The translations under genes were made by a program, and so were the position numbers. Below the pieces are notes generated by a model. It was given only the letters and a program-made list of their open reading frames with translations. It was not told where the DNA came from and ran no database searches. From the NCBI RefSeq assembly GCF_004208415.1, contig NZ_CP035758.1, forward strand, positions 7,068,001 to 7,132,000: a stretch of 64,000 bases of DNA. Direction: 5' to 3'. This stretch comes from Ktedonosporobacter rubrisoli (GTDB taxonomy: Bacteria; Chloroflexota; Ktedonobacteria; Ktedonobacterales; Ktedonobacteraceae). Of the stretch, positions 18,080 through 26,438 are shown one piece after another; position 1 is the stretch's first letter; the number at the start of each line of letters is the position of its first letter.

Positions 18080-18283
18080 ATGAAGCAGAAACTAAAAACA
18101 CACAAGGCAACGGCAAAGCGGGTTAAAATAACCGCATCTGGCAAGTTCTTGCGCCGCAAAGTGGCGATCAGCCACCTACGCCGCCATAAGTCGTCGCATC
18201 TGGTTCGTTCGGCAGATAAGCGCTATCAACTGAGCAGCGCCGATACTCGTCGCATGAAACGTCTGCTCCCCTACGCATTTTAG
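18080..18283 (+). CDS. rpmI: 50S ribosomal protein bL35
   Basis: A 67-residue, very basic protein with the bL35 signature (KLKTHKATAKRVKITASGK, then RRHKSSHLVRSADKRY). It is a late-assembling large-subunit protein. Unlike most bacteria there is no infC directly upstream; a long leader and own promoter precede it. rplT follows after 31 bases. Confidence 0.96.
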   Translation: MKQKLKTHKATAKRVKITASGKFLRRKVAISHLRRHKSSHLVRSADKRYQLSSADTRRMKRLLPYAF

Positions 18284-18314
18284 TAGACTGAGAATGAGAG
18301 GATAGAAAAGAGCT

Positions 18315-18674
18315 ATGCCAAGAGTAAAACGCGGAGTACCCGCTCACAAGAAGCATAAGAAACTTTTACAGATGGCGGAGGGCCACCGTGGTACGCGCAA
18401 GCGGCTCTTCCGTCCCGCGCATGAGTCGGTCATGCGCTCAATGGCGTACATGTATCGCGATCGCCGCAACCGCAAACGCGATATGCGCCGTCTGTGGATT
18501 ACCCGTATCAACGCTGCGGCACGCATGCATGGTGTGAGCTATAGCGTTTTGATGCATGCCATCCATGAGGCCAATATCGAGGTGGATCGCAAGATCCTCG
18601 CCGAGATGGCGGTCAACGACGAGGCAGCCTTTAGCGCTCTGGTCAAAGAGGCTCTGGCAGCCGTCGCAAAATAA
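18315..18674 (+). CDS. rplT: 50S ribosomal protein bL20
   Basis: A 119-residue protein with the bL20 pattern: PRVKRGVPAHKKHKKLL, YRDRRNRKRDMRRLWITRINAAAR and SYSVLMHAIHEANIEVDRK. It is essential for early 50S assembly and in many bacteria represses its own operon. Second gene of rpmI-rplT; a terminator follows at 18690-18718. Confidence 0.97.
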   Translation: MPRVKRGVPAHKKHKKLLQMAEGHRGTRKRLFRPAHESVMRSMAYMYRDRRNRKRDMRRLWITRINAAARMHGVSYSVLMHAIHEANIEVDRKILAEMAVNDEAAFSALVKEALAAVAK

Positions 18675-18689
18675 ACTTTTATCTCACAG

Positions 18690-18718
18690 TTTGGCAGGGC
18701 TACGGCCCTGTCAAATTA
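18690..18718 (+). terminator. Terminator of rpmI-rplT
   Basis: An 11-bp stem with one wobble (18690-18700 with 18705-18715), TACG tetraloop, then TTATG. The T-run is short. Confidence 0.7.
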
Positions 18719-18780
18719 TGTCTACGAGCTTCCTTGCAAGCAGGGCAAGCAAGTAAAGATTACTGATATTGCTTTAAATT

Positions 18781-19614
18781 ATGGTGCTGATCAGCAGTCC
18801 TTCAAATCCCCGTATCAGCAAACTGAAAAGCCTGCATACGGCGCGCGGACGTAAAAAGGCAGGCTTCTTTTTGATGGAAGGCCCTCATCTTCTACAGGCC
18901 TTACTTGATGCCGACCTCTTCCCCCACGAGGTCTATTATCAGCCAGAAATTTTGCAGCGCAGCACGCAGGGCCTGGCTCTACTCAAGCGTTTGCTCCAAG
19001 CACCGGCCCTTTCTCCTGAGCAGTTAATCGAAGTAAATGAGCGCGTCATAGAGGCAATTGGTGAGGTGCAGACCTCGCAAGGACTGGTTAGCGTGCTACC
19101 ACTGGCTATTTTCCAGCCTGCACGGATACGGGCGCGGCGCTCTCCAGGCAAGCGTCCGGCTCTGCTCATTCTTGACGAGCTCGCCGACCCAGGAAACATG
19201 GGCACGATTCTGCGCACGGCCCTGGCTGCAGACGTGGATAGTGTTCTGCTTACTCCCCACTGCGTCGATCATTTAAGTCCGAAGGTTGTGCGTGCTGCGG
19301 CAGGGGCGCATATCGCCTTGCCTATCGAGGCCGAGCTTTCGTGGGAAGAGATCGCCGGGAGGGTTGCCAGGCATGCTCAGCAACGCGTGTTTCTGGCGGA
19401 AGCCAACAGCAATGAGCTTTATTATAAGCAGGATCTTACGCAACCCTTTGCCCTGATCATTGGCAATGAAGCTCATGGCCCCTCTGAGATGGCGCGAGCG
19501 CTGGCCTCGCAGCTCATTTCTATACCCATATATAATGGCGTGGAATCGTTAAATGCGGCTATGGCAACGGGGATCATTCTTTATGAGGCGGTGCGCCAGG
19601 TCCACGCGCGCTAG
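18781..19614 (+). CDS. TrmH/SpoU-family RNA 2'-O-methyltransferase
   Basis: A 277-residue SPOUT enzyme. Residues 1-110 are a substrate-binding N-terminal domain (SSPSNPRISKLKSLHTARGRKK). The trefoil-knot domain carries the three SpoU motifs: motif 1 DELADPGNMGTILRTALAAD, motif 2 LIIGNEAHGPS, and motif 3 IPIYNGVESLNAAMATGIIL. It transfers a methyl group from SAM to a ribose 2'-OH of rRNA or tRNA; which site is unknown. No clear ribosome binding site precedes ATG 18781. Located just downstream of ribosomal protein genes. Confidence 0.9.
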   Translation: MVLISSPSNPRISKLKSLHTARGRKKAGFFLMEGPHLLQALLDADLFPHEVYYQPEILQRSTQGLALLKRLLQAPALSPEQLIEVNERVIEAIGEVQTSQGLVSVLPLAIFQPARIRARRSPGKRPALLILDELADPGNMGTILRTALAADVDSVLLTPHCVDHLSPKVVRAAAGAHIALPIEAELSWEEIAGRVARHAQQRVFLAEANSNELYYKQDLTQPFALIIGNEAHGPSEMARALASQLISIPIYNGVESLNAAMATGIILYEAVRQVHAR

Positions 19615-19734
19615 CTATAAAAGCGTTAGTATTACGTGCCTGTCTCCTGGCGCCTTGCATATATTCCCTGGCAAACCTGAAGGGTCCACACAAGGGAAGC
19701 CTGAGTAATAAACAATAAAATATTAAAGTTAAAT

Positions 19735-19983
19735 TTACCAGTAATTACCTAGTTCTGAGCGTAGATCTTGCCGCGCAGTGATCTCGCTTGAGCCACAGCA
19801 CTCACAGTTCTTGGGGGCCGTGCCAAGGTGCACCATACCACAGACTTCGCAGATCCAGGTCCAGCGTACTAAAGCTCCTTTCCGGGCGCCGCTCTGACTC
19901 TGTGCAATAATGTCCATAGCTTGTTGTACGGCAATTTCTTTTTCTTTTTGCAAAATACTCGCTGTTATTTTATCAATGCGCAT
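19735..19983 (-). CDS. Small rubredoxin-like iron/zinc-binding protein
   Basis: An 82-residue protein. Residues 1-40 are a charged helical part. Residues 41-66 form a rubredoxin-like knuckle pair, WICEVCGM and PKNCECCGS, with Cys45/48 and Cys60/63 as the metal ligands, as in the C-terminal domain of rubrerythrin. The diiron four-helix domain of rubrerythrin is missing, so it is a stand-alone knuckle protein, perhaps an electron carrier or simply zinc-binding. GGAGG lies 6 bases upstream of the ATG. No partner gene adjoins it. Confidence 0.7.
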   Translation of the reverse strand: MRIDKITASILQKEKEIAVQQAMDIIAQSQSGARKGALVRWTWICEVCGMVHLGTAPKNCECCGSSEITARQDLRSELGNYW

Positions 19984-20149
19984 ATAAAGCCTCCAGCACT
20001 ATCACCAGAAAAAGTACACTTCTGGGGCTATCTGTTGCTATTCCAAGGGCATGAGATAAGTCTAACAGGGAAATTTGCGGAAAGTCTACGAAAATAGATA
20101 GGTCTTATGGATGCTAAGCATAAGCAAAAGGTTATATATGCAGCCAGAA

Positions 20150-20187
20150 CAACAAAGCAGAAGAGATAGTCTTGCCATCTCTCCTGC
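20150..20187 (-). terminator. Terminator downstream of the chemoreceptor gene
   Basis: An interrupted stem GCAG-A-AGAGAT (20157-20167) with ATCTCT-C-CTGC (20177-20187), followed on the minus strand by TTTGTTGTTC. Confidence 0.65.
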
Positions 20188-20265
20188 TCAATTTAGTTCT
20201 TTGCGCCTCGTTTGAGGGCTCCAGGCTTTAAAGCCAGAGTTCCTGTCAGAAGGCGTGAGCCGGGC

Positions 20266-22455
20266 CTACCAGTTTACGCCACTATTGCCGTTCGGCCCAT
20301 TCTGCTCAGCGCCAAACCATTCGCGGCCCATAGGCAACTGCTGGCTGGGGGGTAGCGGCGTTCCCGGATGGAAAGGGAATACCTCTTCGGTTGTGCCTTG
20401 CTTTCCATTCGAAGGAGCCCCAACCCCAGAAAGTTGTGTTGGCTGAGCCGTTGCGCTCACCGTACGAAAGACGCCGCTCACAGTCAACGGATTAGACATA
20501 TCTTCTTCAATGCTCATATTGAGATTGGCATTGGGTGCATAGTAGCCCTGATCCTCGCGCAGCTTGAAGGCTTCCACCGAAGCGCGCAACTGCTCGACCA
20601 AACGAGCCAGGCGTTCCATGTTTTGCGAGGCCTCACGAGTGCTGGCACTACTTTGTTGCGTCGATTCGGAGACGCCATGCATGATCTGCACAACCGCGCT
20701 AGAAGATTGCAGCTGCTGCACAGCCATCTGGTTAATGCTCTCAATTTCATGGGCCTGGTGCTCAACGGCGGCAAAGATAGATTCCAGGGCGACACCAGCT
20801 TCTTGGGTCAACTTGGCTCCAGTAGACGTCTCACGTTCCGTGTCTTGCATGGAAACAGCCACAGCGCCAATATCGTCACGAACGCTACGAACGATACGCG
20901 TAATCAAGCTGGCCTGATCCTTAGCTCTTTCGGCCAGGCGGCGAATATCGGCAGCAACGGCGCCGAATCCTTTACCGTTCTCGCCGGCCATTGCCGCCTG
21001 AATAGCGGCGTCCAGGGCCAGGCGATTCGTCTGGTGGGCAATACTGGAGATAACTTCCACAACCTCGTTAATCTCGCGGGAGCGCTCACCAAGGTTTTGT
21101 ACTTTGCTCGCCGTGGCTTGCACGTTCTCATTAGTGCGCCCCATTCCTTCAATTGCCTGCTGCACAGCTTCACGTCCAACCTGGGCATCCTGACGAGCAA
21201 TACGCGCTACATCGTAGAGGACCTGGGAGCGTTCAGCAACCTGTCGGCTTGAAGATGACATGCGCTCCACTTCAATGGCGGCTTCGGTCATCTGGTTAAT
21301 CTGGCCATCAGCATTTTCTACCAGCTGGGTCATACGATCAAGAATGGAGGTAGTAGATTTTTCCACTTCGCTTGCCACCATCTTAACGCGCACAACCAGG
21401 CTTCCCAGCTCTTCCACCATATAGTTGAAGGAGTCTGCCAGCACACCCAGGGCATCGGCAGTCACTTCAGCCTGTATGCGCAGATCACCTTCACCAACGC
21501 CACTCACCTCGCTCACCAGCTTTTCTACCTGACCCTGTAGTGAGTCACGCTGCGATTGCGTCTCTTGAATAAGGCGGACGATATTATCCAACATGTTGTT
21601 CATCGAGGTAGCAACCATATAGATCTCGTCACGCCCCATAAGCTGAGCTCTGGCCGCCGTTTCACCTTTGGCTATACGCTTGGTCAGAGTGGCCAGGTGA
21701 CGCAGAGGACGCGTAATCGTCAGGTTAACCACGTATCCTATCGCGATAACCGCCATGATCGTGCTGAGGAAGGCAATCACTGTCGCCAGGAAGAGGATGT
21801 TTGTCTGGGACGAGCCAACAGTTGCCACCTGGTCGCTAATCTTCTCCGAGACGGCAACAACGCTGCCCCACGACTGCTCCAATGGTGTATAGAGCTTGTT
21901 AGCGTCATTCAGACTTCGCTGGACCACAGGCATGGGTTGGCGCGAATCAAGCTGATTTATCACCAGGTCCAGTGCTTTTTTGTAAGCAGGCCACAGCTTT
22001 GTCTGCACCTGTAAGACGGTATCTTGTTGTTCTTGAGGTAGGCTTGTATGTGAGTCGTCCGATTGTATCGTAGTTCGCACCTGGCTCATGTTGGGGGAGG
22101 TCTCTAACATGTAGTTTTTCTGGTATTGCTGCAGGGCTCCATCAAATTTCTTCTCGTAGTCAGCGGCCTTATCAATCAATTTCTGAGCACTATCGCGCAT
22201 ATTCGCATCGTTAGAGCTGTAGAGAAATTGGAAAGCGCCGTTGACTTGCCCATCAATACGGGGGAGATAAATACTAGCATTGGTTGCGGTCGTCAAAGCT
22301 TCTATAGTCTGCTGCTGTGATTGACCGCGGGCGGTCTGCTGACTGATAAAAATACTTCCCAGGATGGAAATAATGATGCCCGGGATAACAGCCGCCAGCA
22401 AGAATGCGTAGAAAAGACGGCGAAATATAGGGATATTGGTAACGAACTTGAACAT
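20266..22455 (-). CDS. Methyl-accepting chemotaxis protein with tandem HAMP domains
   Basis: A 729-residue chemoreceptor. TM1 is at about 13-37, an extracytoplasmic helical sensor at about 38-220, TM2 at about 221-245, a first HAMP directly after, and a second HAMP-like unit (GEGDLRIQAEVTADALGVLADSF). The cytoplasmic signalling coiled coil has the conserved tip ISSIAHQTNRLALDAAIQ and NGKGFGAVAADIRRLAERA. It would bind a ligand outside and control CheA. The C-terminus ends in a Gly/Pro/Asn-rich tail without a CheR-docking pentapeptide. ATG 22455 is preferred over the TTG at 22476 because AAGGA lies 10 bases upstream. No che gene is near. Confidence 0.92.
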   Translation of the reverse strand: MFKFVTNIPIFRRLFYAFLLAAVIPGIIISILGSIFISQQTARGQSQQQTIEALTTATNASIYLPRIDGQVNGAFQFLYSSNDANMRDSAQKLIDKAADYEKKFDGALQQYQKNYMLETSPNMSQVRTTIQSDDSHTSLPQEQQDTVLQVQTKLWPAYKKALDLVINQLDSRQPMPVVQRSLNDANKLYTPLEQSWGSVVAVSEKISDQVATVGSSQTNILFLATVIAFLSTIMAVIAIGYVVNLTITRPLRHLATLTKRIAKGETAARAQLMGRDEIYMVATSMNNMLDNIVRLIQETQSQRDSLQGQVEKLVSEVSGVGEGDLRIQAEVTADALGVLADSFNYMVEELGSLVVRVKMVASEVEKSTTSILDRMTQLVENADGQINQMTEAAIEVERMSSSSRQVAERSQVLYDVARIARQDAQVGREAVQQAIEGMGRTNENVQATASKVQNLGERSREINEVVEVISSIAHQTNRLALDAAIQAAMAGENGKGFGAVAADIRRLAERAKDQASLITRIVRSVRDDIGAVAVSMQDTERETSTGAKLTQEAGVALESIFAAVEHQAHEIESINQMAVQQLQSSSAVVQIMHGVSESTQQSSASTREASQNMERLARLVEQLRASVEAFKLREDQGYYAPNANLNMSIEEDMSNPLTVSGVFRTVSATAQPTQLSGVGAPSNGKQGTTEEVFPFHPGTPLPPSQQLPMGREWFGAEQNGPNGNSGVNW

Positions 22456-22740
22456 ACCTGCTTCGTCCTTCCTCAACGGCCTTTTTAGGTATAATCACGA
22501 GACGTAACAATTGCACTGGTGAAAAAAATACGTTGCCAAAAGCTAAAAGTGACCACACAACAGTTTACCGCACTATTCTATAAATTGAAACACCCAGGAG
22601 CAAGAGGGGCCTTTTTTTCCTAGTGGGATATGCACTTGCATCTGTTAACTACCAGTAAATAAGTTCTGGCGCTTAGCAAGTGGGAGGATTTTCGCTGCAT
22701 AGGCAGCTTGCTTGTGGGAATTAGGGCTATTTAGTTTTTA

Positions 22741-22915
22741 GAGAAGCAGGAGATACCTCTCCACTGGAGAGGGCACCCTCTCTGGGAGAGAGGTATCCCT
22801 GTCCGGGGGACAGGTAGCAGAGGACAGCCAGTCCTCTGCCGGGGCATGGGCCGTGCCCCATTTTCCCTTCTTCTCGGGCGGGTGGGTGGGGCAAAACAGG
22901 AAAATTAAATAACCC
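22741..22915. repeat. Hairpin-rich dispersed intergenic repeat, copy A
   Basis: This stretch packs several stems: CCTCTCC/GGAGAGG, CCTGTCC/GGACAGG, AGAGGAC/GTCCTCT and GGGGCA/TGCCCC. Its right half (22831-22910) closely matches the reverse complement of 32695-32772, about 75 bases with few differences. It lies in a gene-free stretch (22456-22942) between the chemoreceptor and accC. Confidence 0.75.
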
Positions 22916-22942
22916 TGTGTGGGAATGCTGAGGCTAGTGTTT

Positions 22943-22963
22943 TATAGCATGGCGTGCTATACT
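22943..22963 (+). promoter_or_regulatory. Extended -10 promoter with palindrome upstream of accC
   Basis: TATAGCA-TGGCG-TGCTATA (22943-22961) is a perfect 7-bp dyad overlapping TGC-TATACT (-10 at 22958-22963). The -35 is weak. About 115 bases of leader follow before accC. Confidence 0.5.
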
Positions 22964-23084
22964 TTTGGCTGATAGATAATATTTATTTTGAACAAAAGCT
23001 CGCTTTATCCGGCGTGCCGTTGATGATGCGCCGGCTGAAACAACGCTGTATGTAAAGAAGTAACAAAGGAGCCATCTTCTGGCG

Positions 23085-24680
23085 ATGAATAGTTCCTCTG
23101 TAGTTAACTGGCCATTTCGCAAGGTACTCATTGCCAATCGCGGAGAGATTGCGATTCGCATCATTCGGGCCTGTCGAGAACTCGGTTTGAGCAGTGTGGC
23201 AGTCTATAGCGACGTTGACCGCCACGCGCTGCATGTCCGCATGGCAGATGAAGCCTATCATATTGGCCCGGCCGTGGCAGCCCAAAGCTACCTGAACATT
23301 CCCAAGCTCATTGAGGTAGCCAGGCGCTCAGGCGCTCAGGCCGTGCATCCCGGCTATGGTTTTCTCGCTGAGAACGCTACTTTCGTGGAGGCCTGCAAGG
23401 AAGCCGGGCTTATCTTCGTGGGACCGCCGGCCGAAGCACAACTGGCTATGGGCGAGAAGACAGCGGCGCGACGTACCGCCAAAGCTGCCGGGGTTCCGAT
23501 CGTGCCTGGCGCGATGACTGATGTCGAGGATGATGCGCAGGCTCACGAGATTGCTGAAGGCCTGGGCTATCCGATTCTGCTTAAGGCTGCGGCCGGCGGA
23601 GGCGGCAAGGGCATTCGCTTTGTGCGTAATCCCGAAGATTTGCTCCCATCTTTACGTACGGCTCGCAGCGAGGCCAGGAGCGCCTTCGGCGATGGACGCG
23701 TCTATCTTGAGAAGGCGATTGCACCCGCCAGGCATATCGAGGTGCAATTCATCGCTGATACCCACGGGAACGTTGTGCATCTTGGCGAGCGCGAATGCAG
23801 CATCCAGCGTCGCCATCAGAAGCTGATCGAGGAATCGCCCTCGCCAGTCGTGGACCCGGAATTGCGCGCCCGCATGACGACAGCGGCAGTCAATTTGATT
23901 CGCTCCATTAATTATGTCAATGCCGGGACTGCTGAATTCCTGCTGGGTCCCGAGGGCAATTTCTATTTTCTTGAAGTCAATGCGCGCATCCAGGTAGAGC
24001 ACCCGGTGACCGAATGGTGCACCGGCTTTGATCTAGTTCAGGAGCAGTTCCGCGTAGCCGCCGGCTTACCGCTGTCCTTCAGTCAGGATGATGTGCAATT
24101 ACGCGGCTCGGCCATCGAATGCCGTATCTCGGCTGAGGACCCGGCTAACCGTTTCTTGCCAGCAACGGGAACTGTGCAAGCATTGCAGGAGCCTTCTGGC
24201 CCGGGCATCCGCGTCGATAGTAGCCTGTATCCAGGCTTACAGGTACCGCTCTTTTACGATCCCCTTCTATCAAAACTGATTGTCTGGGGCAAAGATCGGG
24301 CTCAGGCAATCGCCCGCATGCGTCGCGCCCTGGACGAGTATCATATTGTTGGTGTGCGCACAACCTTGCCCTTCGCGCGCTGGCTCATGGAGCACCCACG
24401 CTTCGCGGCGGCTGATATGTCTACAGATTTCATTGCCGAGGAATGGGATGGATCTGCCAGGGCCCTTCTGCCTGGCGAGCCCTCTGAAGCGCCAACAGAT
24501 CTTGACAATCATGCCAAAGAGGAGCTGAGCGTGGAGCAAGTGGCAGCTATCGTAGGCAGCATACTAACGCACACGCAGATGGAAGAAGAGAAGCAGCACA
24601 GACAGCTCAGTTCCAACGGACATGAAGAGGTGAGCCGCTGGCGCGCTGCCGGGCGCAAAGAGGCCTTGAGAATCTGGTAA
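23085..24680 (+). CDS. accC: Biotin carboxylase (acyl-CoA carboxylase subunit)
   Basis: A 531-residue ATP-grasp enzyme that carboxylates biotin on its carrier protein. The N-terminal KVLIANRGEIAIRIIRACRE domain, the ATP-grasp glycine loop GGGGKGIRF, ECSIQRRHQKLIEESPS and FLEVNARIQVEHPVTE are all present. The last ~80 residues extend beyond the usual ~450 and form a charged helical region ending WRAAGRKEALRIW. No biotin carrier or carboxyltransferase gene is adjacent, so whether it serves acetyl-CoA or propionyl-CoA carboxylation is open. AAAGGAG lies 13 bases upstream of the ATG, rather far. Confidence 0.9.
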   Translation: MNSSSVVNWPFRKVLIANRGEIAIRIIRACRELGLSSVAVYSDVDRHALHVRMADEAYHIGPAVAAQSYLNIPKLIEVARRSGAQAVHPGYGFLAENATFVEACKEAGLIFVGPPAEAQLAMGEKTAARRTAKAAGVPIVPGAMTDVEDDAQAHEIAEGLGYPILLKAAAGGGGKGIRFVRNPEDLLPSLRTARSEARSAFGDGRVYLEKAIAPARHIEVQFIADTHGNVVHLGERECSIQRRHQKLIEESPSPVVDPELRARMTTAAVNLIRSINYVNAGTAEFLLGPEGNFYFLEVNARIQVEHPVTEWCTGFDLVQEQFRVAAGLPLSFSQDDVQLRGSAIECRISAEDPANRFLPATGTVQALQEPSGPGIRVDSSLYPGLQVPLFYDPLLSKLIVWGKDRAQAIARMRRALDEYHIVGVRTTLPFARWLMEHPRFAAADMSTDFIAEEWDGSARALLPGEPSEAPTDLDNHAKEELSVEQVAAIVGSILTHTQMEEEKQHRQLSSNGHEEVSRWRAAGRKEALRIW

Positions 24681-24736
24681 CAACTCCCCGCGGCAAGCAG
24701 ACGTCGGCTTGACGCCTGATAGAAGAAAGCGCTGGT

Positions 24737-25333
24737 TTACTGGTGCACATGGGCAAAAACTTTGCTCACATCGGGGAGCGCACCGAGATTGTTAGCTCCG
24801 ATGGGCCAGTAAACCATCATCACCTTACCAATAATATTCTGGAACGGAACATAGCCCCAGGCCCGCGAATCAGAGCTGTTGGCCCGATTATCGCCAAGCA
24901 CAAAGTATTCGTCGGGCTCAATGATACGTTGCTTAAATGATTGGTAGGGATTATAGGGATCATCAGGGTTGATATAGGGCTCGTGCAGGGTCACGCCGTT
25001 GACAATTACTGTGGTGCCGATTACGCTTACGACATCGCCAGGGATGGCAATGATGCGCTTGATAAAATACTGTTGAGGATTGAGGGGATACTCAAAGACA
25101 ATAATATCTCCGCGGGCAGGCTGCTGCAAAAGGTACGCTGCTTTATTGACAAGGATGTATTCCTGATCGTGGAGCGTTGGCTCCATGCTTGGTCCATCGA
25201 TATGAAAGTTTTGCACACCCATACGCATGACAAAAACTATCAGCAGTAGAAATACGGTAAGCTCGATGCAATGACGGACCAAGCGGTATGTTCGCGCCTG
25301 AGACTTCCTGCGATCCAAGCTATGCTCCTCCAT
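24737..25333 (-). CDS. lepB: Signal peptidase I
   Basis: A 198-residue type I signal peptidase. One membrane anchor (about 22-40) follows a charged N-terminus. The catalytic Ser49 lies in GPSMEPTL and the catalytic Lys92 in YFIKRIIAIPGD. Family boxes D and E appear as RGDIIVF and VLGDNRANSSDSRAWG. It cleaves signal peptides from secreted proteins on the outer membrane face. It lies 79 bases downstream of the PHP gene on the same strand, with a hairpin between them, and converges on accC. Confidence 0.95.
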   Translation of the reverse strand: MEEHSLDRRKSQARTYRLVRHCIELTVFLLLIVFVMRMGVQNFHIDGPSMEPTLHDQEYILVNKAAYLLQQPARGDIIVFEYPLNPQQYFIKRIIAIPGDVVSVIGTTVIVNGVTLHEPYINPDDPYNPYQSFKQRIIEPDEYFVLGDNRANSSDSRAWGYVPFQNIIGKVMMVYWPIGANNLGALPDVSKVFAHVHQ

Positions 25334-25362
25334 AGAGTTTCGCTGAAGTACAAAAGTAGGTT

Positions 25363-25402
25363 GATCGCGGAAGATCCCGCACAGGCAAGATTTTCCGCGA
25401 TC
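25363..25402 (-). terminator. Hairpin between the PHP gene and lepB
   Basis: Perfect 10-bp stem GATCGCGGAA (25363-25372) with TTCCGCGATC (25393-25402), 20-base loop. The minus-strand tail has only a weak T-run (CTACTTTTG), so partial readthrough into lepB is plausible. Confidence 0.55.
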
Positions 25403-25412
25403 AGTCTAGTGC

Positions 25413-26297
25413 TTACTTTTCTTCAACTGGCGGTGGCAGCTCAAACGCGGGAGGAGTTTTGCCGCGTCGCTCTTCGGCCGCCGCTTTCAGGCGTTCAACT
25501 GCATCGTAAGGAACATAGCGGCCACCCAGTGGCGTAGGATGAATGCCGGGGCCGTGGAAATCGGTACCGCCGGTAGGAATCAGCTTATATTCGTTGGCAA
25601 GAGCCAGCAAGGCTTGTTCCTGCTCGCTAGTATAGGGTCCATAGTAGGTTTCCAGGCCAACCAGGCCAGCCTCACACAATTCTGGCAGCCAGTTACGCAG
25701 CTCTTCAAGGCCAGGCAACTCGACGGGATGCGCCATCACCGGCAAGCCGTTGGCGCTGGCAATCAGATGTACGGCATCCACAGGAGAAAGCTTATAGCGC
25801 GGCACATAGGCCGGGCGTCCCGTCCCGATATACTTATCGAAAGCCTCGCCAATGGTCTGGACATAGCCCGCCTCCAGAAGCGCTTTAGCCACATGCGGGC
25901 GTCCCACGGCTCCCTGGGCAATCTCACGCACTTTTTCCCAGGCAATAGAGACGCCTTGCTCATTCAAGAGCTCTACCATACGCTGCCCACGCCGTTCGCG
26001 CGCGTCGCGTAGCACCTTTAATACAGCCTGAAAAGCTGGTAGCTGGTATTCAATAAAGTAACCAAGCATATGAACCTCGCCACCATTGACGTCGGTATTG
26101 ATCTCAATGCCAGGAATGAAGTCGATATCGAGCGAGGCAGCAGCCTGGGACGCCTCGTCAATCCCATCTGAGCTATCGTGATCGGTAAGCGCCAGCACGC
26201 GCAAGCCGATATCCTTTGCGCGCTGGAGCAACTCCGTTGGAGAGTAGATGCCATCAGAGGCAGTTGAATGAGTATGAAGGTCGATATAATTAGCCAT
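25413..26297 (-). CDS. PHP-domain phosphoesterase (RNase AM/YciV-like)
   Basis: A 294-residue PHP protein beginning MANYIDLHTHSTASDG. The metal-binding set is visible: DLHTH, LTDHDSSDG, PGIEI, VGRPHVAKAL, MAHPVELPG and GGTDFHG. Relatives are 3',5'-nucleoside bisphosphate phosphatases and 5'-3' exoribonucleases that trim RNA ends. The open frame extends to 26399 but family similarity starts at ATG 26297. It follows the RNase Y gene by 141 bases on the same strand, suggesting a shared role in RNA decay. Confidence 0.88.
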   Translation of the reverse strand: MANYIDLHTHSTASDGIYSPTELLQRAKDIGLRVLALTDHDSSDGIDEASQAAASLDIDFIPGIEINTDVNGGEVHMLGYFIEYQLPAFQAVLKVLRDARERRGQRMVELLNEQGVSIAWEKVREIAQGAVGRPHVAKALLEAGYVQTIGEAFDKYIGTGRPAYVPRYKLSPVDAVHLIASANGLPVMAHPVELPGLEELRNWLPELCEAGLVGLETYYGPYTSEQEQALLALANEYKLIPTGGTDFHGPGIHPTPLGGRYVPYDAVERLKAAAEERRGKTPPAFELPPPVEEK

Positions 26298-26438
26298 GCG
26301 TTCTACAATCTCTTTTCCACTTGAAGATGAAAAGTCTCGGGCAAATGCATTTGACCTCTTCGGAACTCTCAGCACCCTTGCCCTTTTTGAGGTAGGCAAG
26401 ATTACTCGCCTTCCCCAAGCAGTGCGCCGGTACTGAAA

